Shown here one piece after another: positions 46,001 to 58,000 of a stretch of DNA of 64,000 nt. The notes beneath the pieces were generated by a model that ran no database searches, was not told the DNA's origin, and was given only the letters and a program-made list of their open reading frames with translations. Every line of letters begins with the position of its first letter. Positions within the stretch are counted from its first letter, which is position 1. The DNA comes from Mermis nigrescens (lineage: Eukaryota; Nematoda; Enoplea; Mermithida; Mermithidae), in the NCBI GenBank assembly GCA_036768485.1, contig JAVLUZ010000223.1, forward strand, positions 4,977,893 to 5,041,892. Reading direction: 5' to 3'. Made by a program: the position numbers and the translations under genes.

Positions 46001-49000
46001 GCCTAAAAGTGCAATGTTTCGCCTTTTGTGGTGAGGCGAGATCGATGGACGGCTGACTTTGACTGAAGAATCCGGCACTCAATCTCCCCTGTAACGCGCA
46101 CGATTTTAAATAAATAGAATAACACATGATGAATAGCGAGCATGTTAATTCATGTAAGTGAGTTAAGCTTGACAAGTAATTGGCGAACAATTGCTGGGAA
46201 GCAATGTTGTGGCGAAGCGATTGTTCGGCGAGCAATTGTTTGGCGAGCAGTAGTTCGGCGAGCAATAGCTAGGCGAGTAATTGATAGGCGAGTAATTGTT
46301 CGGCGAGTAATTGTGCTAGGCGAGCAATTGCTTAGGCGAGCAATTGCTAGGCGAGCAATTGCTAGGCGAGTAATTTTTCGGCGAGCAATTGTTTGGCGAG
46401 CAATAGTTCGGCGAGCAATTTCTAGGCGAGCAATTGCTAGGCGAGTAATTGTTCGGCGAGCAATTGTTTTGCGAGCAATTAGCTCGGCGAGCAATTGCTA
46501 GGCGAGTAATTGTTCGGCGAGTAATTGTTCGGCGAGCAATTGCTAGGCGAGCAATTGTTTGGCGAGAAATAGCTAGGCGAGCAATTGATACGGCGAGTAA
46601 TTGATCGGTGAGCAATTGTTCGGCGAGCAATTCTTTGGCGAGCAATATTCGGCGAGCAATTGCTAGGCGAGCAATTGATAGGCGTGTAATTGTTCGGCGA
46701 GTAATACTGCGGCGAGCAATTGTGCGGCGAGCAATTGTTTGGCGAGCAATTGATAGGCGAGTAATTTTTCCGCGATTACTTGTTCGGTGAGCAATTGTTT
46801 GGCGAGCAATTGCTTGGCGAGCAATTGCTAGGCGAGCAATTGTTAGGGAGCAATTGTTGGCGAGCAACTTTCCAGTGATCTCAAACAAGGACATTTTCAT
46901 CTATTTTTTTGAATGGCTCTAATAAGGAGATTTTTGTCTATCTACTGAAACTCGTTTCAAAGTTTTTGTTCGCATTAGCTCATTTTATGGTTTAATATCA
47001 GGTGTAGACTTATTTATGGCCCACCCTGTACATTGTGGAATAAATTAAAAATTCGGTTGTTTTTCTGTTAGACTGGATTGAAGGTACAGCATTGGGTTTT
47101 TTGCTTGGTGGGCATTTAAAGTTTTAAGACGTTTTTTTAAACGTCATCAATGCCTCCGCACTTTACTGCTGTTTTTTGTGATTGTGAAATTTTTAAAAGA
47201 TTTTTATCTGAATTCACCAATCAGAATTTTATATTCTCTGGTGACGATTATACACGATCTGGAGGGGATGGGAGTTAATTGTCCCAGAAAAATTTCACAG
47301 CCCCTCCAGAAATTCCCGCTCCAGAATTCGCGATTTTTCGAAAGTTTTTATAAAATTTGCTGAAAATTCGTAGAACAGGTGCTTTTTAAAGCGTTTTTAG
47401 CTAGGTATCTATTTGTTCAAAAGTGTCAAATTTCCGGCGCTTCGCGCCATACTCTTATGTATTGACTATATTTGTTCAAGTTATTCGACTTTTTGAATCT
47501 TTTTAAAATGTGTTTATGCTCTAGAAAGATAGAGGATCGTCAGAAACGCCGAAAAGATGTTTTTGACGCGTAACCACCATTTTTTGGCCCTAAAAAGGCT
47601 CTTTAAAATTTCACATCCCCCAGAATTCCCATGCTGTGCATGTCTGGTGACGATGGACTGTTATATTTTGAATTGCTTTTGGACTTTATTATGCCTTCTG
47701 GAGCGAAATTATAAAACACGATGCCTCTCAGATTTAGAATCTGCTCTAGCTATTTTTTAAAGTGCTCCATCATTTTTTATAGCCCTGGCATAGATGTATC
47801 TCCTCAGTTCGACATTTGGATAGATAAACATTGCTTAGATGCCGACGTTTTCGTCTTAGTTTCCAATGCAGAATCTACTTTGACGCAAACGGTAAGCGAT
47901 CGAATTGTTTGTAAAACTTGTATGACTCTGTGCATAGGTATTTTTATATATTATATGAGACGTATTTTCAACTTTCCGATTATTCGATTATAAAAGCTAC
48001 CTATTTCATAATGTTTTCGTCTATTTCGTCATCTGTTTTTTCTGCTTTTTCATGACCCTTATGATATATTTCGAAGCGTTGTCTTTAGCCAGTGACGACA
48101 ACGGTACATATTTCTATCAGAAGCTCTTATACAAATGCATCATTTTACGTACATACAAGAAGTACTGAATTCCGAAATTAAGTTTAGCTAGGTTTCTAAT
48201 TATGTATAATAGCGGGCAAGAACTAAGACAAATTGAAAGGAAAGCATATATACATACAGTGCTCGCCACGAATGTTGACGCTCTAATATGCTTCACAGGA
48301 TGATAGAGCTTGTTAAAGGATGTATGGTTAACACATGTGTCATGCGTGGGCGGAAATAGGACCGACGTGTTAAAGATACATCTTGTAACAAGCGCTATCA
48401 TCCTCTGAAGCATATTAAAGCGTCAACTTTCGCGGCGAGTAGTGTAGGTCTCGTACCCGTGTCTACGACACTTATGTATGTTGGTACATTTAAATTTTGG
48501 AAGGAGAAAAGTAGAAACTTTAGTTTGGCGACCGTTCGTCTCCTTGTTAAACGTGCGGTTATATGCATAATGTGACAGTTCGTTAACTACGTTTACAATT
48601 TATCGGACAATTTAAATTTTTTGTCGTTTACACTGAATGGTACGGAGTATACATAGGAATGCAGTGAACCCTACTTCTTATAAGCTATCAAAAATAGGTT
48701 GAACAAAACTTGCATTACACGTTTTGCGTCGTTCATATGTATAATAGTTGAGCAACCAATTTCCTCGAAGTAACGAATTAATTACATAAGTCCGAAATCT
48801 CCAAAAGAATACGCATAATTTTTATAGTGAAAGTAGAATAAGTGGCTAATAATGGTTAAAGGTACATAAATTATTTTTTCAAAGAAAGTGTTGTATTATG
48901 ATTCTGTTACAATGTGCAGATCGAAAAAACAAGATGCGCTTAGTTCGCTTGGTATGGTCCATCTGCTGACATATACATATAATATTCATATGCATGGTGT

Positions 49001-52000
49001 TTCGAAATGATCTGCTCCCTCAGATAACATACTTCTAGACTAGATATAAAAAACTAGATATATGATCTTGTAGAGAATTTAATTCTGCGTTCAGCAATAT
49101 CTTTCTAAATTTTTCTGTTTACAACGTAGCATAAGCTTTGAGAACGTTTTCATAATAAATTAAAAATTGTATTAAAGCTAATGAACGTCTCAATTCTCAG
49201 ACCCCGTCCCTGTATAGGCCAAACATTTATATTTTATTGTGCGTGATTAAAGAAGCGTTAGTGTATCAGATGCATACATGTAATAGGGGAGATGAGGGAT
49301 CACCCACTCAAAGTCGGCCATCCCTCATCCCTCCCGAAGTCTGAAAATTTTTGCCCTTCCCCCAGATTTTTAATTTTTGGCCGTTTTTAAGTGTTTTTTC
49401 GGCCGTTTTTGGTCAAAAATTGGAGATCATCGACCCCCTCCCCATTCCCCAATCCTAAAATGGCCGGGAACCCCCACCCATAATTTTGAGCCGCTACATG
49501 AATGATCAAATGAGTTTTATAGATTCCGAATTTTAAATACTTTAGGAGAAAAATTTCTTCCACAGAGTCAATGACAAGCTGTCTAGGCCAAACATATTTA
49601 TTTTGAATAATCGATGGGACGCCAGCGCCATCGAATCAGATATGGTTGAACAAGTAAGTAATACGCTCATGTTATTCTGCTTCTTTTTCCTCTTTTCTTA
49701 TTTTAAAAATACACCTTGAGGTCAGAGAGCAGCATGTGAAGACGCTGATAAATTTTCTAGTCAATGACTTGGCCGTTTACTCGTCAGAAGACGTTAAACA
49801 AAGAATCTTTTTCGTATCCGCCAAGGAAGCGCTATGGCATAGGCTCAAGCTCAAGGGCGCCAGTGTGACACCTGGTTTGTTCCAAATATTCAGAGTTTAC
49901 GAATGGGAAAAATTTACATATTCTTCATTTCTAATTTATAAAATTTATATTTTTGCTTAAATGCAGTCTTATATAGGGCCAGAGAGCATAACATGTTTTT
50001 AAATTTTTGATGCGGATATTGAATTTTTTGTTAGCGATTAAACTTTTCTGCCCTTTCTACTTTTAGGTACACAAATAAGTAAGCGTACTCTAGCCGTTGT
50101 GATGAAAACCTCAAGATTATATTTAGAAGGCTTTGCAATTATTATCTATTGTTTTCCGATCTCAGTGTGCCATATGTGCACAAAGTCATGGTCGGCAGGG
50201 AAAGGGGTAAAATCCTAGAACTCCAAACTAGTAAATTAAGTGTTCACGATTTTTGTCTATTCAGACGACGCAAATTATCAAAATACCATTAAAATGCTGT
50301 TTTTTGGTGATATTGCATTTTTCAAGCCTTTTTAGTCCGTTTTGATTGCATTATGCCGTTTCTAACACTAAATATACAAAAATTGGTCAATTTTTGATGT
50401 TTTTGACTAAAAAGCAGATAAAAGTATTAATCCAGCGCGAAGCACCGAAGAATTGATATTATTACTGCTTTTGTCTTCAAATAATGATTGCAGAAAACGT
50501 TCCGTCAGCTCAAAATCGCCGTCTCTTCGGGGGGAGGGCGGGTGGTAATACCCCTCTCCCCTTCCTTATGTGTTTGTTTGACAAGTATAGCCCCGAAAAT
50601 AGTTGTAGGCTAAAATTGTCCTTTTCTCACTGTCAGTATCTGGGATGCAATTCAATTTTGATAGCATTTTTTAAAATTTTCTTAGGCTTTTATTTTCAGC
50701 TTATGTCCCGACTGATGGCTTTCAGGCAAGGCTGCTCGAGTTTGATGATTTTGAAAGACAATTCGAGGTTAGGCTTGCAGGCACATTACTACACATGCGT
50801 AATTTAGATTCAATGATTTTTACAATTTTTTACTGGCGTAACTATTTTTATATCAAAATGCCTTCATAGAGTATGATACAAAATAAATTAAGCACTGTAA
50901 AAGATATTGAATTGTATTAAATATATAAATTCAATTATTAAACATAAAAACGTAAGATTTAATATATGTACATTTTATATGAAATTTATAGTTACATAAG
51001 GTAAGTGGACGTTGAACATGAAAACAAAAGAAGGACTTGTTCGTCATATGTATGAGCATCTTGAATTAAGAACTGGAAAAATAATCAAGGAAAATGTTGC
51101 TGGTGTTAGCATACATGTAAGAGCTTCAAGGGGGTAAATGACCTCCCATTTTTGGCCAGAACGGCCAAAAACACCTAAAACGAGCAAAGAATTTAATTTT
51201 TCTTAAAATTGTTGGAGGTCAATTATTTTCAGGCTTTGAGGAGATAGGGGACGACCAACTTTGGGTGGGGGATTCCTATCCCTCTGTTACATGTATGGTT
51301 ATTAGTGAGTGATAGTATATGTATCCTGTCACATTTGTGTCCTGGCATACATACATGTACGTGGGATGCAATCAGTCAAAGACTAGTCTGTGGTGATCCC
51401 TTTGCTGTGTAAGGGTTCAGACTAAGTTGGAAAGGCTCTACGCTTAAGTTAAAAGAATGAGTAAATCCTGAATTTTGATTGAAAACGATAGTGTTTAATT
51501 TTTGATTAGACCTTGGAAAAACCTGCAAAAAGCTGGAAATGTAACTTTTAGTCGATTGCTTTTCGACTAAATGCGGATGAAAATTGATTGTCATCCTGAC
51601 ATACACAGCCTGGGAGTTCTGGGGGATCAATTTTTAAAGTGTCCATTTTGGGCTCAAAAAGCGGTGGATACGCGTCAAAAAGATCAAAACATTTTTGGCG
51701 ATTTACCCCATCCTGACCCCCCTCCGGAATTTTGGTGCTGCCCATGTATGTAAGGTTCTTGATATTTTCAGCTTTGCATATCTCAATCTGCGATACAGAC
51801 CAAATTCGAGTCGCATTTGGCCAAGGCTAAGCATTTAGCTACTAGAGTGTTTGAAGTCATGGAAGATGTATACCTTACTTTGATGAGGAGAAAGTAGGGT
51901 GATCGAAATGAGCTTTATTCCTTTTTCACTTTCGTGTACGTTTGTGTTCTGTAAATTGATCAATAAGTGAATCGACAATCGGTTCAATAATATCTTAAAC

Positions 52001-55000
52001 TGTTATGCCATGTATTTGTTGGTTTTTAAACTTTCAGCTGCTTTTTGTGAAGTGAGGTTAGAACGAACGAAGATAATCCAGCTTATTCAAACATTAAATC
52101 GACTATTTAATTTAAAAGCTGTATGGGGAAATCGCATTGCAGTGCACGTAAATAATTTTAATAGTTGTTGAATAGTTTCTCAACCTTCAGTTCGTGCTAT
52201 TTATTCTTTATTACGTACATAGTCATTTTAGAATAGTACCGAGTTTAAAATTTTTCATTGAGTAATCAGAGTGAATATGATTTGGGCAGAAGGGAAGGGC
52301 GCATTTGCTTCTGCAAAGAAGATACTCACTTAGACACATTTGCTTTTTTACGACGTTTAAATGTGGTTTTCGTTCAGTGTATGAATAATAAATTTTTGGT
52401 TGTTCGCATCGTGTTACTTTTTCCATTCATAGAAAATGCATATAAACAAATTATTTGCTTTACGAGAAGGGACTTATAAAACCAGTGCAATGGTTTCCCT
52501 AATTCGACGTCACATTTATGTCCATACATGTTACGGTTGGGTGGGGGTCCCCGGTAAATTTAAGAAGGGGATGTCCTCCATTTTCGGCCAAAAACGGCCC
52601 AAATGCATCTAAAAACGGCCAAAAAATTCAACTTTTTCCAAAAATCGGGGAGAAAAGAGGTCAAAAATTTTCTGGCTTTAGGGTGATGGGGGACGGCCGA
52701 CTTTGGGTGGGGGATCCCCTTGCCTCCCTCTTACACGTACATATGGTCATGCTAGATATGCTATTTTGACTTATAATGCGTATTGTCATTTCTAAAGAAT
52801 TTTCGAATATTACTCGCCGGCTCTGCCTTGCTTTTTCTACTTATTTGGACGTATGTTGCATTTTAAATACGTACACATGTAATGCATTTCTAATTCTAAT
52901 AAGCTGCAGCATTCAAAACTTCGAACATGCGCGAGCAAATGACGAAAGCTCCTCGAAAAATTTGTAAAAAATGACGGCAAATATTTTTACGCTTAAAGAC
53001 TGCTCCTGTCAATTCATGTCAATATAATCCTTTACTTTAAATCGGTAAATAAAATGAGAAAAATAAAAATAAAAGGATGAATAATGAGATAATTTAAATG
53101 CTTATATATTACTACAACTAGATTCATAATATAGATTACTCATTACTTCCCTACCTGTTCAAATACGTTGTCAAATTAAGGGATGAATGTTGCAACGCGA
53201 TCGAAGGCAAATCAGTTGATTTAGCAATTTGCAAAAAGAGCTTCAACACTTTTGTTGATGAAGCGAGCACTAGCATACGGCAGCTGGCGGCTGAAGTTCG
53301 ACTGCAAGTATTTTTATGGGCATTTATGCGCACTGCGTTTTTTCTAAACATGCAAGTCTTTGTTTTACATACAAATAAGTATCTGCTGCTCATTAAGACG
53401 TCATAGTAGCAATTATTATTTTTCGTTTGACTGGCTTAGGGTCATTAGCTGATTAGTCGGCTCTATTAATACTTCAGTGGAGGAGCCGCTTCCTCTGATG
53501 TTTCATTACTTTTACATTTTTCTTATGTAGTTTCTTCTTTAATCTTGCTCACTGCTGTTTATTTGTAATTTCATTCTAATATTTTTCAAACCACCGGGCT
53601 TCTCCACCATTTTACAACTTTAGCATAACAAAATTGTTATTATCAACAATTCACGCATATATTTTCTCGGTTATTTGTTGTATTTCCGCAAATAACTTTC
53701 TGAGCTGAATTATAACATACTTAAATTACTGCTTGTAGGCTTGGAAGTTTCCATCATATTTGACTGTCTGATGTTCTGCTTTGAGATGAGCTTCTTACAC
53801 GATTAAAATGGGATTTACCTGATATGTAGTCCCTTATTCGAAGCGTTCATCTGCAAGCTTCGGTCATAAGATGAGGGCAGAGTCAGAAAAATGTTCAGAA
53901 ATTCTTCTGCTATTAGTTTTGTTTCATAAAATTTTCTATCTACACCTGTGAGAAGTTTTTTAGTTGAAGTTAAATGACATTTGCATAAAAAAGCAGCACC
54001 TAATCATCCACAATCAGGTAAGTTCTTCAATGAAGAAACGGAATTAAAATACCGTAATTCAAGAACGATTCTCGCGAATTTCTGTCCAGGATTTGCGCCG
54101 GGGGCTCAATCACCTATACTTTGTTCATATCCAAGAAACTATGCCAGAATTAGCTATGATAAATTGCATTTTTTTATCATTTTAATGACCTATCCATTTG
54201 AATCGTGAAAATTTGAGGTCTTTTAAAAAATAAATGCCTTTCTAACAAGTTAATATTATTTATTAATCACATACTGTAGCTAAACGCGAAGCACAAAAAT
54301 CTATGACAACCATACGTGTTCTTGGGGAGAGGGGGTTAGGGAGGTTTGACCCCTTTAGAATGGCTACTGACTTTCCCGCAAAATGGCTGCGACCCCCCAG
54401 AATTATAGATTTTTCGTAAAAATTGTAGAAAGTGCCTTTTTACGCGTTTCTAGCTCATTTTGGCTCAAAGGTCTTGAATTTTCGGCGCTTCACGCCATAT
54501 ACACATTTTTTGACTATATTTAGTTCAACTTACTAGATTTTTTAAAATTTTTTCGATTTTTTTGTTTTTATGTTCTAGAAAGAACGAGAATTGTCCGAAA
54601 CGTCAAAACACAGTGTTTTTGACATGTATCCATTGTTTTTAGCCCAAAAAAGCACTATATAAAAATTCTTCGGGCCTGACCTCCAGAATTCCCATTTTGT
54701 ACATGTACGATGACGACAACTGTAGAAGGAAACGCGCTTTGATGCTTATATTTTGCGTTGCCTCAAACAGTTAGCATATTTAAAGCGAGCCCTGATTTCT
54801 CCCTTAGGTTTCTGCTGAATGTTACGAAGAAATCACCCGTCTCCAGAATGTTATTAATAGCTTTCATAAGCCATTTATGGACGACGCAGTACAGGTTCAT
54901 CTTTACAAACAGGTGAATAATTTGCATATATGTATATGCAATGCGCATAGAGGCTAGAGATATTAACCCTGAAGAGTCAGCATGAGCAGGTACTGTCCGG

Positions 55001-58000
55001 CGATTAAATGCTGACGGAACGTTTTCTGCATTATTTTTGAGGACAAAATGTCGAAATTTTTCCACTTTTAAGTAATTTACATATATCAATTGACATCAAA
55101 AAATTGCGAAAATAACAAAAAAAATTTCAAAAATTGAATTGGGGGGGTGGTATTTTGGTTTCTGGGGGTGTTTTAATTTCTCGGGGAGGAGGGGTGCATA
55201 TCCCAACCCCCCCCCCCCGGCCGACACTGACTTTGTGCATGTGTGATTTGCATCGAGGCTAATGACTTTGTCTGAAAATCTTTAGGTATTCTAATTTGGT
55301 TCTTTGACGATTTCGAAAGTAGTTTTAAAAGGGTAATGAAATAAATAAATTAGATCGAAAATTTTCAATTAAAAACTAATTCATAACAAAATATTGCCTT
55401 TTTCGATATTTTTTGTCGAAAATAAATTTCTCGCCCTCCAGACAAAAAGAACTTGAAACGCTCAAGGCCTGAATTTTTCAGTTGCGAACAAAATGCTGTG
55501 ATCATTATTTCAGGAGCTCTTAAGTCACGTGGATCAAGTTCTAACTGACGAATTGCAGCTCAGATGCACGGGTGGTTTGCTGCAGGGAATAACGGGAAAA
55601 GAGAAAGAAATGGTGGGTAAGTAAATTATATGCTGATATTTCTTTTTTTTCAAATGCATAATTTGTAATCATTGAAAATGCTTGATGAGAAGACATTATT
55701 TTGTCAGCGCATCAATAGACTCAGCCGTATCCATAGGTGGGCAGCACCGAAATTCTGAGGGAGGGGGGTGAAAAAATTTTCAAAGGTCAAAAAATGGTCT
55801 TAAAAGTGGTTGTATGGCGAAAAAACACCATTCTTCGACGTTTCTCATCGAGCACTATTCAATGGCATCAAAAAATTGCTAAAAAAGCAAAAAAATTCAA
55901 AATTTGAATTTTGGGGGGTATTTTGATTTCTGGGGGGGTATTTAATCTTATGGGGGTGCATACCCCCTCCCCAAACCCCCACGCCCACGAGTAGTCGTAT
56001 CCATAATAAGATCGTTGTTTTTTTTTCAAAAAACACCTTTGTAGTTAATTTGAATTTTTTAAAAACTGCGAATTTCAATGAAATGGATTATAACATTGGT
56101 TCAGTGTCCATGTGTCATATATGCAGGTGTGATATGATATTAATTTTATCGTTTTGCCTTGTAATTTTCAGCATACTTAAGCCGATTTGATTTCAAGCCA
56201 AGGCTAAGGCTGCTAATTAAATTGCATTAATTAACTTCTTAGTTGATGAAGCATTGCATTGAAACTTTAGAAAATCGAACGAAATTAATTCAATAAATTT
56301 GAATGGTGCACCGCACCGTACGCAGGAATATCTCATATATCGATGTCTCGCGTTTTTACCTGTTAGCTTATCTATGTACTTAGTCGGAGGTTTAAAATCG
56401 GCCGTCTGCTTTTTCTAAAGTTTATTTGGTCGGAGTACAAACATAAAACACTTCTAGTCTATAAAAACGAAAGAAAAAGTGCATAAATATATACATAACG
56501 AGCTAACTCGCAAAACTATGAATGAGCATTACATATGTACGAGTATGTACAAGTTATGATATACACTTTACGTGTGTATAAGTTGTCCGAAATCAGCGTC
56601 TATTTTTTCGAAAAATTTTAATATTCAAGAATCAATGATACATTAAGGTGTTTTGACTGCTACTTAAGTTATTAAAATTCTTTTGATCTTGATTGGATTC
56701 GAGTTTTGATGCAGGATTTTATCTTTTTTTGAACGACAGCTTAAAATTATTAATTTTTTTAAATGAAAATTGTGCCATCAACTTTTCTTTAGGCCAAAAG
56801 TAGAGCTTAAACTAGAATCATATGTGTAGCTAAGTACCTACATAGTTATGGATATATATTCTTATAAAAAAGAAAAATTGAGTAATTTTGCGAAACTTGT
56901 CTAGCACCTACACGCAGACATGCACAGCATGGGAACTTTGCGGGGGTGATGAAATTTTAAAGTGCCTCTTTTGGACCCAAAAAATGGTGGGTACTAGGGA
57001 TGTGCCAGTGTCGAACCTTTAACTGTCCGTGCCTTAAAGTGTCCGGCCGGACATTTTAAGGCACCTCAAAGTGTCCGGCTCTGCCTTAAAGTGTCCGGGT
57101 TACGCTGAGTATACGTACGCATATACGCCCACGCATATCACTCGCTGTACAATTAGGTAAGTAGGCATGTACATATATGCGTACCTTGTACAATGTATTG
57201 AGGTACATAAATACAAGCAAGCCGATGCATTACGAAGAATTCGTTGCATCGTCAGTGGCGTCGTTTAGCGAACTTGGAGATAAAATCGATTATAAAAATA
57301 ACTTTCGTGAGGAACAATCGGCGATATTTACGAATTTCAGTCATAAATGTTGTGAATTTAAACTGCACACGGTTCCATTCACTCATGATTCTAAAAAGAC
57401 ATGCTAAGACTTCATTTTATATATTGCCTACCATGCTACCATTCATACATGTAACAAGGGGGTGGAGATTCCCATAACCGAAGTCGTAAATGTAAAAATA
57501 TAAATTTAAATAAACATAAATTGTTTATTCCCCTCTCCCCGATTTTGTGCAAAAACTTGCGATTTCTAGCCACTTTAGGTGTATTCTTTCAATTTTTGAA
57601 TAAAAATTGAAGTTCGCGCACTCCCCCTAATGGTCGGCGAACCCCCACCCAACACTTTGGGCTGTTAAATGCCTGCTACTTTACATGGGCAGTGGGCCAA
57701 ATTCTGGCAGTCAGATGGAGCATAACTGCAAAAAACGCTAAATTATTCAATTCTACGGATCTACCAATTTGGAGAGACTTTGGATTTTGGGTGTTCAAAC
57801 CCTATCCTTTTACGTCTACGTATGATGCCCACTCTATCCCAATGTTTAAATACATTTTTTTCTCGCTTTTAAGCACGTTATTGTGGCCCGGACACTTTAA
57901 GGTAAACCTGGACACTTTAAGGTACCTTAAAGTGTCCGGCCGGACACTTTAAGGTGCCGGACACTTTAAGGTGTGACACTGGTTAACCGGAAACGGAACC

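Noticed and set aside
45084..46900. Open frames reading NNCSPNNCS or IARRAIARR
   Set aside because: They are the 15-bp minisatellite read in different frames; the 5-residue period follows from the DNA unit.
49195..49235. Second copy of mitofusin exon 6 ([10 protein letters not shown])
   Set aside because: Similarity covers only about 30 bases and no splice sites fit.
52038..52147. Mitofusin exon between exons 9 and 10
   Set aside because: It needs a one-base change to join exon 9, while 53181-53307 joins exons 9 and 11 in phase and fits the family length without gaps. Kept only as a possible relic.
53122..53180. Upstream extension of mitofusin exon 10
   Set aside because: The frame is open and an acceptor-like ctag is present, but including it breaks the phase with exon 9 and adds residues with no counterpart.
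56170..56220. Alternative mitofusin exon after ttttcag at 56171
   Set aside because: In phase it reads about 18 residues then a stop, and shows no DNA similarity to exon 13.
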